DNA of 64,000 nucleotides from Alteromonas sp. KC3 (GCF_016756315.1 NZ_AP024235.1:682001-746000), one strand, 5' to 3'; positions 36,001-43,864 are shown, counted from the stretch's first letter. The notes: generated by a model from the letters alone, not told the origin. Made by a program: numbers and translations.

Positions 36001-37175
36001 GGTTAATCAAAGGTCGTACTGCAGTGGGTAACGACAATGCCGACAGCGCAACGCTTTACATTCAACGTGGTACAACAGTATTCGGTGAAGACGGTGATGA
36101 CTTCCTAGTGGTACGCCGCGGTTCTAAAATTGAAGCGAACGGTTCTGCTACGCTACCTATCACGTTCACGTCTTCTGAAGACATGACTGGCGGTGAGACT
36201 GCAATTGGTCAGTGGGGCGGTATGGTTATCCTAGGTAATGCACCTACTAACCTATGTAACACAGGTGACGATGCTGATACGTCTGATGAAGAGCTAGCTA
36301 ACTGTGGTGTTGCTGCAGAAGGTGACGCAGGTCTTTACGGCGGCGCAGACGAAGATGATAACTCAGGTACACTTCGCTACGTTATTGTTAAGCACGCGGG
36401 TAAAGCACTAGCAGCTGGTGATGAGCTAAACGGTATCTCATTTGCGGGTGTTGGCCGTGGTACTGAAGTTGACTTCGTACAAGTTCACGAAAACCTTGAT
36501 GATGGTGTTGAGTTCTTCGGCGGTACAGTAAACGTTAGCCACATCGTACTAACTGCGATTGGTGATGACTCTCTAGACTGGTCTTTCGGCTGGACAGGTA
36601 AAGCACAGTACGTAGTTATCAAGCAGGGTTCTGCTGGTGGCGACAACGCATTTGAAGCAGACAACAACGAAGATAACCCTTCTTGGAACCCGCTAACTAC
36701 ACCAACAGTATCTAACGTGACAATCGTTGGTTCTGATGGCACTAACGGCGTACGTCTTCGCAACGGTACAGCAGGTACTATTAAGAACCTAGTTGTGACT
36801 GGTGGCGATACGTACAGCAACTGTCTACGTGTTAATGGCGACGAGTCAATTGCTAACGCAGCAGCGGGTTCACTAACGGTTACACATTCAACAGTTGCTT
36901 GCTCTTCAACCAGCGCATTTGGTTCTGACACTATTGATGGCGGCACTACGCAAGCATGGTTCGAAGGTCAAGAAGGTAATAGTGTACTAGCGAATACTGA
37001 CGCTCTTGGTTTTGGTGATTCAGGTTACACGCCAGGCAGTGACTCGGTTCTACTAGGCTCAGGTTTCGATGCCTCAACATTAGATTCATTCTTCGATAGC
37101 ACAGACTTCCAAGGTGCGTTCGATGGTGAATCTGATTGGACACTGGGTTGGGTAACAGTTGGTCTACAAGACTAA
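33096..37175 (+). CDS. Giant lipoprotein of three tandem ~430-residue repeats
   Basis: The 1359-residue protein starts with a lipoprotein signal (ALVLAGC, then GGDIN), a six-fold Thr-Thr-Pro linker (residues 37-54) and three consecutive repeats starting near residues 63, 493 and 931. Each repeat begins LATDVS, then has GRTAVGNDNAD, DDFLVVRRGS, GQWGG, LGNAPTNLCNTGDD, AEGDAGLYGG, GDELNGISFAG, DDG(I/V)EFFGGTV, GDDSLDWSFGWTG, NGVRLRNGTAG and QAWFEGQ. Regular Asn/Gly-rich strands suggest a beta-helix, and two to four cysteines per repeat suggest disulfides. I recall similar segments in Bacteroidota surface proteins next to TonB receptors. The function is not known. It sits 97 bp before a TonB-dependent receptor behind a PhoB box, so a substrate-capture lipoprotein is a fair guess. 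TCTGGAG precedes the ATG. Confidence 0.85.
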   Translation: MEIRNLFKVSAITTALVLAGCGGDININEGDEVVAPTTPTTPTTPTTPTTPTTPDVDTPFTLGLATDVSSEFSATITDKPVYRLDTDLTITQDMTLTNDAHWIIKGRTAVGNDNADAAVLTIQEGTTIIGEDGDDFLVVRRGSQIDASGTSSAPIVMTSVQDVTGEETSIGQWGGVVLLGNAPTNLCNTGDDDTTSDDELANCGVSAEGDAGLYGGNNPEDNSGTLEYVVVKHAGKALASGDELNGISFAGIGSGTTVNYIQVHQNLDDGIEFFGGTVSVSNVVLTDIGDDSLDWSFGWTGSATNVYIQQSADGGDNAIEADNNEDNPSWLPLTKPTISNVTIVSADGTNGVRLRNGTAGVLSNVLVTGSALANNCLRVNGDEAIANAESGELAITDSIVACETPANNFGSDTIGGESTQAWFEGQSGNSTLAASALLLEDNGYFPTAASPLALGGGQYIGAFNPNGSDWTVGWTVGVNGGFPTNVQNAFEQGLATDVSADFADFDKPVYEVAADTTFTADVTFTNDAYWLIKGRTAVGNDNADSATLFIEQGTTIFGEQGDDFLVVRRGSMIEANGTASAPITFTSVQDLTGDETGIGQWGGIVLLGNAPTNLCNTGDDSDTSEAELTACGVAAEGDAGLYGGNNPEDSTGSLRYVVVKHAGRALAAGDELNGISFAGIGSGTKVEYIQVHQNLDDGIEFFGGTVSVRNVVLTDIGDDSLDWSFGWTGNAQNVYIQQSAAGGDNAIEADNNEDNPAWLPLTKPTISNVTIVGADTTNGVRLRNGTAGNIRNLVVTAGEGYSNCLRVNGDESIANAVSGELSVENSVVACEAGANFGSDTIGGGTTQAWFEGQDGNSVLTADALMLSTDGFTPRSGSPLLGNGADVSEENDFFVATDYIGAFDGDNNWMEGWTVAVNDTIPAEVTNAFAQNLATDVSASFPTITDKPVYQLAADTVFTSDVSFTNDAHWLIKGRTAVGNDNADSATLYIQRGTTVFGEDGDDFLVVRRGSKIEANGSATLPITFTSSEDMTGGETAIGQWGGMVILGNAPTNLCNTGDDADTSDEELANCGVAAEGDAGLYGGADEDDNSGTLRYVIVKHAGKALAAGDELNGISFAGVGRGTEVDFVQVHENLDDGVEFFGGTVNVSHIVLTAIGDDSLDWSFGWTGKAQYVVIKQGSAGGDNAFEADNNEDNPSWNPLTTPTVSNVTIVGSDGTNGVRLRNGTAGTIKNLVVTGGDTYSNCLRVNGDESIANAAAGSLTVTHSTVACSSTSAFGSDTIDGGTTQAWFEGQEGNSVLANTDALGFGDSGYTPGSDSVLLGSGFDASTLDSFFDSTDFQGAFDGESDWTLGWVTVGLQD
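33204..33257 (+). repeat. Six-fold 9-bp repeat coding for Thr-Thr-Pro
   Basis: The repeat ACNACNCCN occurs six times and forms the linker between the lipid anchor and the first domain. Changes in copy number would keep the frame and alter only the linker length. Confidence 0.9.
33282..34571 (+). repeat. Domain repeat 1 of the giant lipoprotein
   Basis: About 430 codons, beginning at GLATDVSSEF. Shares long identical protein stretches and many identical DNA stretches with repeats 2 and 3. Confidence 0.85.
34572..35885 (+). repeat. Domain repeat 2 of the giant lipoprotein
   Basis: About 438 codons, beginning at GLATDVSADF. It is the longest copy, with a few extra residues before the closing segment (SEENDFFVATDYIGAFDG). 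Confidence 0.85.
35886..37172 (+). repeat. Domain repeat 3 of the giant lipoprotein
   Basis: About 429 codons, beginning at NLATDVSASF and running to the C-terminus. It differs most in the FGG region (NVSHIVLTAIGDD) and in having Lys in TGKAQYVVIKQ where the others have Gln-rich strands. Confidence 0.85.
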
Positions 37176-37194
37176 TAAGTGATTGCAATACACA

Positions 37195-37229
37195 ACAAAG
37201 CTAAGGCGTAATTGCGCCTTAGCTTTTGT
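37195..37229 (+). terminator. Hairpin between lipoprotein and TonB receptor genes
   Basis: AAAGCTAAGGCG and CGCCTTAGCTTT form a perfect 12-bp stem with a six-base loop. Only a four-base T run follows, so it may be a partial terminator that makes the receptor less abundant than the lipoprotein, or a stabiliser of the upstream message. Confidence 0.7.
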
Positions 37230-37272
37230 GTTAAAGCAGCTACCTGATTACAGTTCCTTAGGAGTTTCCATA

Positions 37273-39966
37273 ATGAAAAATAATCAATCGTCAGCGTTTA
37301 AGGTCACTGGACTATCGTTGGCAATCGCGTCAATTCTAGGTGCAAGCGCGTTACCATTTTCTGCTCTAGCACAGCAGTCAGAAGATGAAGTAATCGAAGA
37401 AGTTGTTGCCACCGGAACGCGACTTAAAGGTACAGCAACAGCGGTACTTCAGGAACGTCAAAATCAGGCGTTCGTTGCCGATATCTTAGGTGCTGAACAA
37501 ATTTCTCGTACCGGTGACGGCGATGCCGCAGCGGCACTTCGTCGTGTAACAGGTCTTACGCTTGTTGATGGCAAATTTATCTATGTACGTGGTTTGGGTG
37601 AGCGTTATTCTAGTACTCAGCTAAACGGTATGACAGTACCTAGCCCGGATCCGACGCGCTCGGTTGTTCCGCTTGACTTATTCCCTTCAACTATCATTGA
37701 AAGCTTGAACGTACAAAAGTCGTACTCACCTAACATGCCTGGTCATTTTGGTGGTGGTAACGTAAACATTCGTACTAAATCTATCCCGACGGAATTCGTA
37801 TTCAATGTGAATTTGGGTGCAGGTTGGAACACGCAAAACAGCGATGATGGCGTTTTCTACTCTGGTGGCGGTGATGATTGGACTGGTCGTGATGACGGTA
37901 CGCGCGCGTTGCCTGACATCATCCAAGCGGGTCTAGCAGCAAATGGTTCAGCTGGTTTTGAAGGCGACCGTTCAAGAACACTCGCTGAAACACAGGACAT
38001 TTTAAGCTCGTTCAACTGGGATATCGGTCCACAGAGCAAGTCTGTCGATCCAAATTTCAGCATTGGTACGACCCTTGGAAACAACTACGTATTTGACAAC
38101 GATTCTGTACTTGGTTTCCTTGCGACAGTGTCATACAGCAACCAGTGGACAGTAGCTGAAGAGTTATTGGGTAATGATATTGGTGGCGGTCAAGAGAACC
38201 CGCGTTTCACTAAATACCGCGACATGATTTCAACGGAACAAAACGTTCGTTGGAGCGGTATGTTCAACGTAGGTTACGAGTACAACAGCAACCATAAGGT
38301 TGAGCTTGTAAATATGATCCTACACGACATGCGCGATCGCGTGCGTGATGGTTTCTATTTCGACGAAAGTGAATCAGATCCTGGCGTAGAAGAATTCCGC
38401 CGTATGGACATCATTTTCGAAGAGCGTGAGATGGTGTCTTCACAGCTAAAAGGTACGCACAACTTCTTAAACCTGTTAGACGGTGTGTTCTTCGATTGGT
38501 ACGTAGGTACAAGTCGTGCATCACGTGAAGCGCCAGACATCATGGAAGTAACGTTCCAGCAGTTCTATGACAATGGCACGCTAACCCTTGAGCGTCTTGA
38601 TGATACGCCAGGAACTAACTTGAACCGTCAGTTCCAAGTACTTTACGATGAATCTGATACCTATGGCTTTAACGTGTCCACGGCCTTCTTTGGCGAAGGT
38701 TATGATATCGAGCTTAAAGCGGGTATGGATTACTATGATAAAACCCGTGATGGTAACAACATAGACCTTGCGATCCGTCACTTCGGTATTGCTAGTGATT
38801 TTAAAGCAGGCAGTCGTCTAAGCGATATTTTCTCACCTGAAAATATTTATAACGATGACTTCTATACCAGCTCAACAGGACGTTCTGTATTCCAAGATAA
38901 TACAGGTGCTGGTGATAAATATTCTGCTGCAACTAAGTTGACGGCGGGTTATTTCATGGCAGACGCCTTCTTCAATCAGAAGTTCCGTGTAAGTGGCGGC
39001 TTCCGTTACGAAGATTTCCAGCAAGTATCCATTCCTTTTGTTGAACATACTGATACGTTTGCTGATGATACTGCTGCCATCGTAGATAGCATCTACAGTG
39101 AAACTGATGTACTTCCTTCATTGGCATTTACGTATATCCCAAGTGAAGAGATGCAATACCGTTTCAATATATCTCAAACGCTAATTCGTCCAGATCTTCG
39201 TGACATCAGTTCTACGTTCTTTATCGACCCATTAACTGAGTTCTTAGTACGTGGTTCACCTTCATTGGTGGAAACGGAGTTGACTAACATCGACTTCCGT
39301 TGGGAATGGTACATGTCACAAGGCAACAACCTATCAATTGCACTTTTCTATAAAGACATGGAAAACCCAATTGAAATGGTTCAGTTTGACGGTGGTGAAG
39401 GTGTACCACAGTTACTTACTGCAAATGGTGAAGAAGGTGAGTTGTACGGAGTCGAGTTTGAGTTCTTACACGACTTAGCGTTCATCGGTGATAATTTCAG
39501 TAACTTCTTTGTGTCAGGTAACATGACACTTTCAGATTCTGAAGTGACAATCGGTGCTGATGACCAAGAATCATTGTTCTCGCAACAAGCACGTGAAGCG
39601 TATGGTGGTACGGTAACGGCAACAATCACCAACAATCAGCGTCGCTTGGTAGGTCACTCTGAGTGGGTGGCTAACCTACAATTAGGTTGGGACTCTGATA
39701 ACGGTGAGCACTCTGCATCATTGGTATACAACTCATTTGGTGAGCGTATTATTGCGCCAGGTGTGCGTGGTTTTGAAGATGGTATCGAGAAACCCTTCCA
39801 CTCGTTGGATGCGGTTTACACCTATTACCCAGATTTCAATACTACCATCAAGTTCCGTGTACAGAACATTCTGGATGATGAAAAAGAAATTGAGCAGGAA
39901 GGCTTAACCCTTCGTCGATTGACGGTAGGTACAGGTTTTAACGCCTCAATTACTTATAACTTCTAA
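37273..39966 (+). CDS. TonB-dependent outer-membrane receptor
   Basis: The 897-residue receptor has a signal peptide ending SALAQ, a TonB-box-like segment (EEVVATGTRL), a plug domain (QISRTGDGDAAAALRRVTGLTLV, IYVRGLGERYSSTQLNGM, PNMPGHFGGGNVNIRTKS; about residues 40-160) and a large beta-barrel that ends in an aromatic residue (NASITYNF). The substrate cannot be read from sequence. I chose the ATG at 37273 with AGGAG in front; in-frame extension to 37183 has no signal peptide. It follows the triple-repeat lipoprotein and precedes a TonB2-type operon, and all are behind PhoB-box-like promoters, which suggests uptake of a phosphorus-containing compound. Confidence 0.95.
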   Translation: MKNNQSSAFKVTGLSLAIASILGASALPFSALAQQSEDEVIEEVVATGTRLKGTATAVLQERQNQAFVADILGAEQISRTGDGDAAAALRRVTGLTLVDGKFIYVRGLGERYSSTQLNGMTVPSPDPTRSVVPLDLFPSTIIESLNVQKSYSPNMPGHFGGGNVNIRTKSIPTEFVFNVNLGAGWNTQNSDDGVFYSGGGDDWTGRDDGTRALPDIIQAGLAANGSAGFEGDRSRTLAETQDILSSFNWDIGPQSKSVDPNFSIGTTLGNNYVFDNDSVLGFLATVSYSNQWTVAEELLGNDIGGGQENPRFTKYRDMISTEQNVRWSGMFNVGYEYNSNHKVELVNMILHDMRDRVRDGFYFDESESDPGVEEFRRMDIIFEEREMVSSQLKGTHNFLNLLDGVFFDWYVGTSRASREAPDIMEVTFQQFYDNGTLTLERLDDTPGTNLNRQFQVLYDESDTYGFNVSTAFFGEGYDIELKAGMDYYDKTRDGNNIDLAIRHFGIASDFKAGSRLSDIFSPENIYNDDFYTSSTGRSVFQDNTGAGDKYSAATKLTAGYFMADAFFNQKFRVSGGFRYEDFQQVSIPFVEHTDTFADDTAAIVDSIYSETDVLPSLAFTYIPSEEMQYRFNISQTLIRPDLRDISSTFFIDPLTEFLVRGSPSLVETELTNIDFRWEWYMSQGNNLSIALFYKDMENPIEMVQFDGGEGVPQLLTANGEEGELYGVEFEFLHDLAFIGDNFSNFFVSGNMTLSDSEVTIGADDQESLFSQQAREAYGGTVTATITNNQRRLVGHSEWVANLQLGWDSDNGEHSASLVYNSFGERIIAPGVRGFEDGIEKPFHSLDAVYTYYPDFNTTIKFRVQNILDDEKEIEQEGLTLRRLTVGTGFNASITYNF

Positions 39967-39973
39967 TTTTACC

Positions 39974-40001
39974 AAGGCCCAGTTTTACACTGGGCCTTTT
40001 T
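39974..40001 (+). terminator. Terminator after TonB receptor gene
   Basis: AAGGCCCAGT and ACTGGGCCTT form a 10-bp stem with a five-base loop, followed by T residues, 8 bp after the receptor stop. Confidence 0.9.
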
Positions 40002-40054
40002 GTATGTCCTTGATGTCAGTTGAATGTTTTGACAGTCATCGTTTTATGACAGTC

Positions 40055-40088
40055 CTGTAATAAAACTGTCACAGAAAACTCCTATCCT
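40055..40088 (+). promoter_or_regulatory. PhoB box and -10 element of the TonB operon
   Basis: CTGTAAT-AAAA-CTGTCAC (40055-40072) matches the E. coli-type Pho box at 6 and 7 of the 7 half-site positions. Exactly 10 bp later lies TATCCT (40083-40088), a fair -10. Further half-sites in the opposite direction, ATGACAG (40046-40052) and TTGACAG (40029-40035), lie just upstream. It is the best PhoB box in the window. Confidence 0.8.
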
Positions 40089-40148
40089 ACGCGCAGAAAT
40101 TTATAGTCGGATAAAACCGATTTCTTTTAACTTTAAAGGTTTGAATGT

Positions 40149-40907
40149 ATGAAGCTTATCAATGCTTTGCTTGTTGCAGGTGCGCTAGTTGCGACACCAG
40201 TACTTGCACAAGACGATGAAGTCTTAAAACCCGTTGTCGATGAGGCAGCGAAAATAAACGAGTCAGCGGCAAAATCGCAAGAGAAAATCAACGGTATTAC
40301 CGATCAAATTGACAGCAAACTTCAACAGTTCAAAACATTGATGAAAGAAATCGAAGGTCTTGAGGTTTATAACTCTCAGCTTCGTAAGCAGATCAATAGC
40401 CAAGAACAAGAAATGGCTGACCTAAACGCCGCAATCGATGAAGTGTCTGTCGTTGAGCGTCAAATTACGCCACTCATGATGCGCATGATTGATGGTCTTG
40501 AGCAATTTGTTGCACTTGACGTACCTTTCCTTCCAGAAGAGCGCGCCAACCGCGTTGCAGATCTTCGCGCTATGATGGACCGTGCTGATGTAGCCGCATC
40601 TGAAAAGTTCCGTCGCGTAATGGAAGCGTACCAAGTAGAAATGGACTACGGTCGCACAATGGAAGCGTATAGCGGTATTCACACTATTAACGGTCAAGAG
40701 CGTGACGTTGAATTCTTACGTCTTGGTCGTACAGCGCTAATGTATCAAACACGCGATGCAAGCATGCAAGGTGTTTGGAACAAGCAAACCCGTCAGTGGG
40801 AAGAGCTTGATAGCAGCTACCGTACACAAATTACTAAAGGTCTGCGCATGGCGAAGAAGCAACTTGCTCCAGACTTGCTAATGCTGCCAGTGGCAATTAC
40901 AGACTAA
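40149..40907 (+). CDS. DUF3450 family periplasmic coiled-coil protein
   Basis: The 252-residue protein has a signal peptide (MKLINALLVAGALVATPVLA) and a long coiled coil (about residues 35-100) followed by a helical part with FLPEERANRVADLRAMMDRADVAASEKFRRVMEAYQVE. It matches the DUF3450 family, which is regularly found as the first gene of TonB2-type operons in Vibrio, Shewanella and Alteromonas relatives. The role is not established; a periplasmic partner of the TtpC protein is plausible, as both have coiled coils on that side. AAAGG lies 10 bases before the ATG. Confidence 0.9.
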   Translation: MKLINALLVAGALVATPVLAQDDEVLKPVVDEAAKINESAAKSQEKINGITDQIDSKLQQFKTLMKEIEGLEVYNSQLRKQINSQEQEMADLNAAIDEVSVVERQITPLMMRMIDGLEQFVALDVPFLPEERANRVADLRAMMDRADVAASEKFRRVMEAYQVEMDYGRTMEAYSGIHTINGQERDVEFLRLGRTALMYQTRDASMQGVWNKQTRQWEELDSSYRTQITKGLRMAKKQLAPDLLMLPVAITD

Positions 40908-40920
40908 GAGGTTGATGAGA

Positions 40921-42285
40921 ATGTTTAACACAGTAAAACGTATCGCTGTTGGTCTAGCAGCCCTTAGCATCAGCGTTGGTGCTTTCGCACAAAGCGACCG
41001 TGCAATGGACTTGGATGCGCTTCTTAAGCAATTAGAAGAAGGCCAGTTCGCACAGTCAGAGCAAAACAAGCAGCGTGAGCGTGATTTCCAAGCTCAGCGC
41101 GCTGAGCAAGACCGTATTCTTCGCGAAACGCGCGAAAAGCGTGACCAGATGCTTGCGCAATCTGAAAAGCTCGAAACACAATTCGAAGAGAACGAGTTTA
41201 AATTAGCTGACCTTAATGGTGCGCTAGATACGCGTCTTGGTTCACTTAAAGAACTTTTCGGTGTGTTGCAGCAAATTGCCGGCGACACTAAAAATAAATT
41301 CTATAACTCTGTGGTTTCTGCTCAAATCCCAGGCCGTGCCGACTTCCTTGATAAGATGGCGCAAGACATGGGTTCAAGTTCAAAACTAGCGTCAATTGAA
41401 GAAATTGAGCGCGTTTGGTTTGAAATGCAGCGTGAAATGACAGAAGCAGGCAAAGTAACCACGTTCACAACTGACGTTGTTGAAGCTGGTGGTGAGAAAG
41501 TGAATAAGTCTGTAGTGCGTGTAGGTCCTTTTGCCCTTGTTGCTGATGGTAAATACCTAGAGTACAACGGTGTTACAGGCACTGTATCTGAACTTGTGCG
41601 TCAGCCTGCTGACCGTTACATGAGTTCAGCTGCTGAGCTACAAGGCTCGAACGGTGAACTGGTTCAGTTTGGTATCGATCCAACGGGTGGCTCTATTCTA
41701 GGTCTACTTGTTCAAGCGCCTAACCTTCAAGAGCGTGTAGAGCAAGGTGGTCCAGTAGGTTATATCATTCTTATCGTTGGTGCGTTTGGTCTACTACTAG
41801 CGCTTGAGCGTCTTGTATCACTGTCGCTTATCCGCATGAAGGTTAATAAGCAACTTAAGAGCAAAGAAGTTAACACAAACAACCCACTTGGCCGTGTACT
41901 TAAAGTACGTGACGAGCATCCAAACGCTGATGTTGAAGCACTTGAGCTTCACCTAACTGAAGCGATTTTGGGCGAAGTGCCTAAGCTAGGTCGCAACCTA
42001 ACTATTATCAAAATCATCTCTGTTGTAGCACCGCTTATGGGTCTACTTGGTACAGTAACCGGTATGATCAACACCTTCCAAGCAATCACATTGTTCGGTA
42101 CGGGTGACCCTAAACTGATGGCTGGTGGTATCTCAACAGCACTTGTAACAACAGTACTAGGTCTTGTTGTAGCGATTCCAATGACACTGCTTTATGCAAT
42201 GCTTAACACGCGTTCTAAGAACATCGTGTACATCCTACAAGAACAAGCGTCTGGCGTAATTGCAGAGCGCGCTGAGCGAGGCTAA
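40921..42285 (+). CDS. ttpC: TtpC-like MotA/TolQ/ExbB proton-channel family protein
   Basis: The 454-residue protein starts with a cleavable signal (LAALSISVGAFAQ), then a long periplasmic coiled coil (about residues 30-110), a periplasmic domain, a transmembrane helix (VGYIILIVGAFGLLLAL, about 275-292) and the ExbB/TolQ channel domain (VVAPLMGLLGTVTGMINTFQ, ISTALVTTVLGLVVAIPMTLLY). This matches TtpC, the additional component needed by TonB2 systems of Vibrio. I favour the ATG at 40921, 9 bases after AAGAGG; ATG at 40915 and TTG at 40912 are also in frame. It is 2 bp upstream of exbB. Confidence 0.92.
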   Translation: MFNTVKRIAVGLAALSISVGAFAQSDRAMDLDALLKQLEEGQFAQSEQNKQRERDFQAQRAEQDRILRETREKRDQMLAQSEKLETQFEENEFKLADLNGALDTRLGSLKELFGVLQQIAGDTKNKFYNSVVSAQIPGRADFLDKMAQDMGSSSKLASIEEIERVWFEMQREMTEAGKVTTFTTDVVEAGGEKVNKSVVRVGPFALVADGKYLEYNGVTGTVSELVRQPADRYMSSAAELQGSNGELVQFGIDPTGGSILGLLVQAPNLQERVEQGGPVGYIILIVGAFGLLLALERLVSLSLIRMKVNKQLKSKEVNTNNPLGRVLKVRDEHPNADVEALELHLTEAILGEVPKLGRNLTIIKIISVVAPLMGLLGTVTGMINTFQAITLFGTGDPKLMAGGISTALVTTVLGLVVAIPMTLLYAMLNTRSKNIVYILQEQASGVIAERAERG

Positions 42286-42287
42286 TC

Positions 42288-42806
42288 ATGATCGAGTTTC
42301 TGGAAGCAATTCGCGATTTCACAGAAACAGGTGGCCAGGTTCTCCTGGTCATCGGTCTGCTGATATTCGTTATGTGGCTTTTGATCCTCGAGCGTGCGTT
42401 GTATCTGATGGTTTGGCATAAACAAGCAAAGAAAGACGCGATTGCAATGTGGACTGCACGTGCCGATCGCTCTTCTTGGTTTGCTGAACAAGTACGTCAG
42501 AAAACAATTTCACAACTGACCATGCGCCTAAACGGCAGCATTCCCATTATCCAGTCGTTGGTAGCGCTTTGTCCGCTGCTGGGATTGATGGGTACGGTAA
42601 CCGGTATGATTGAAGTGTTCGATGTAATGGCAATTGCGGGCTCTGGTAATGCTCGTTCAATGGCTTCAGGTGTATCGAAAGCGACTATCCCGACAATGGC
42701 GGGTATGGTTGGCGCACTTTCAGGCGTATTCGCCGCTACGTGGTTAACTCGTATGGTTAAGTCAGAACGCACGCATCTTGAGGATGCATTGATTATTCAA
42801 CGTTAA
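42288..42806 (+). CDS. exbB: ExbB proton channel of TonB2-type system
   Basis: The 172-residue ExbB has a first transmembrane helix (GGQVLLVIGLLIFVMWLLILERALYL), a cytoplasmic loop and two further helices with the conserved LVALCPLLGLMGTVTGMIEVFDVMA and MAGMVGALSGVFAATWLTR. It forms the pentameric channel around ExbD that powers TonB by proton flow. The short length (about 170 against 244 in E. coli) is usual for TonB2-type ExbB. It follows ttpC after 2 bp. Confidence 0.95.
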   Translation: MIEFLEAIRDFTETGGQVLLVIGLLIFVMWLLILERALYLMVWHKQAKKDAIAMWTARADRSSWFAEQVRQKTISQLTMRLNGSIPIIQSLVALCPLLGLMGTVTGMIEVFDVMAIAGSGNARSMASGVSKATIPTMAGMVGALSGVFAATWLTRMVKSERTHLEDALIIQR

Positions 42807-42823
42807 TACCAACGCGGTATTAA
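42803..42823 (+). other. Hairpin between exbB and exbD
   Basis: TTAATACC-AACGC-GGTATTAA is a perfect 8-bp inverted repeat that covers the exbB stop codon and lies in the longest gap (32 bp) inside this operon. No T run follows. It might protect mRNA ends and set ExbB to ExbD ratios. Confidence 0.55.
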
Positions 42824-42838
42824 GGTAAGGTATTTATT

Positions 42839-43246
42839 ATGAAGCAGCACTTTCAAAACCTAGTCGATGAGGAAGAAGCAAACATCGACATGACGCCCAT
42901 GTTGGACGTTGTATTTATCATGTTGATCTTCTTCATCGTGACTGCGTCATTTGTGAAAGAAGCCGGTATCGATGTTAACCGTCCTGAAGCAGCAACGGCT
43001 GTGAAAAAGGATCGCGCTAACATTCTTATCGCTATTTCTGATAAAGGCGAAATTTGGATTAATAAGCGTCGTATCGACGTTCGCGCAGTACAGGCGAACA
43101 TCGAGCGTCTTCGCGCAGAAAACCCACAGGGTTCTGTTGTTATTCAAGCTGATAAAAAAGCCACAACAGAAACACTGATTAAGGTTATGGACGCGTCGCG
43201 AGCCGCTGGCGTTTACGATGTTTCGATTGCAGCCCAAGAGCAATAA
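42839..43246 (+). CDS. exbD: ExbD/TolR family protein
   Basis: The 135-residue protein has the ExbD plan: a short cytoplasmic start, the transmembrane helix with its proton-carrying Asp (IDMTPMLDVVFIMLIFFIVTASFV) and a periplasmic domain of about 85 residues (GEIWINKRRIDVRAVQANIERL, VVIQADKKATTETLIKVMDASRAAGV). It partners ExbB to convert proton flow into TonB movement. AAGGTAAGG is in front of the ATG. Confidence 0.96.
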   Translation: MKQHFQNLVDEEEANIDMTPMLDVVFIMLIFFIVTASFVKEAGIDVNRPEAATAVKKDRANILIAISDKGEIWINKRRIDVRAVQANIERLRAENPQGSVVIQADKKATTETLIKVMDASRAAGVYDVSIAAQEQ

Positions 43247-43249
43247 ATC

Positions 43250-43858
43250 ATGCCACGATATTTAATCGCATTTGTTATTTCCCTTGCGATCACGTTAGGC
43301 CTGTTCTTCTTGATGCAATCGCTTATCAAGATGGGTGGCAGTGCGCTAACGGAACCGCCTAAGGGAAGCGTGCTTGACTTTGTTCGCGTTAAGCAGGACG
43401 AACAGGTTGAGAAGAAAGATCGTAAGCCGAAAAAGCCACCTAAGCCTGAAGAGCCGCCCCCGCAAATGGAGCAGCCTCAAATGGACTCACCTTCACCAGA
43501 TGCTGAAGGTACGTCAATGGACTTTGGTGCAGAAGTGGGCGACGATATCTCACTTGAGGGTGGTTTGGCCCTTGAGTCTGGTGACGGCGAGTACCTTCCA
43601 ATTGTTAAGGTAGCGCCAGTATACCCAAGACGCGCACTTCAGCGCGGTATTGAAGGTTTTGTTATTGTTGAATTCACGGTAACCAAACAAGGCGCGGTGC
43701 GCGACCCAATCGTAGTTGAAGCCAACCCACAAGGTATTTTTGAACAAGCGGCAATTGATGCGGCAATGAAGTTTAAATACAAGCCTCGCGTGGTAAATGG
43801 TGAAGCTACCGAAGTATCGGGTGTTCAAAACCGTATTACGTTCCAAATTGATGGGTAA
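43250..43858 (+). CDS. tonB: TonB2-type energy transducer TonB
   Basis: The 202-residue TonB has one N-terminal transmembrane helix (YLIAFVISLAITLGLFFLMQSL), a short Lys/Pro- and Pro/Gln-rich periplasmic linker (about residues 56-85) and the TonB C-terminal domain (VKVAPVYPRRALQRGIEGFVIVEFTVTKQGAV, MKFKYKPRVVNGE). The short linker is typical of TonB2 proteins. The gene is 3 bp after exbD. Together with the receptor encoded before this operon it could form a dedicated uptake pair, though TonB can serve many receptors. Confidence 0.95.
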   Translation: MPRYLIAFVISLAITLGLFFLMQSLIKMGGSALTEPPKGSVLDFVRVKQDEQVEKKDRKPKKPPKPEEPPPQMEQPQMDSPSPDAEGTSMDFGAEVGDDISLEGGLALESGDGEYLPIVKVAPVYPRRALQRGIEGFVIVEFTVTKQGAVRDPIVVEANPQGIFEQAAIDAAMKFKYKPRVVNGEATEVSGVQNRITFQIDG

Positions 43859-43864
43859 CAGAAC

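Noticed and set aside
36485..36946. 153-codon open frame on the minus strand inside the giant lipoprotein gene (and similar ones at 34019, 34553 and 35495)
   Set aside because: These appear at equivalent places in each repeat as a result of the codon pattern of the real gene; they lack ribosome sites and resemble no protein.
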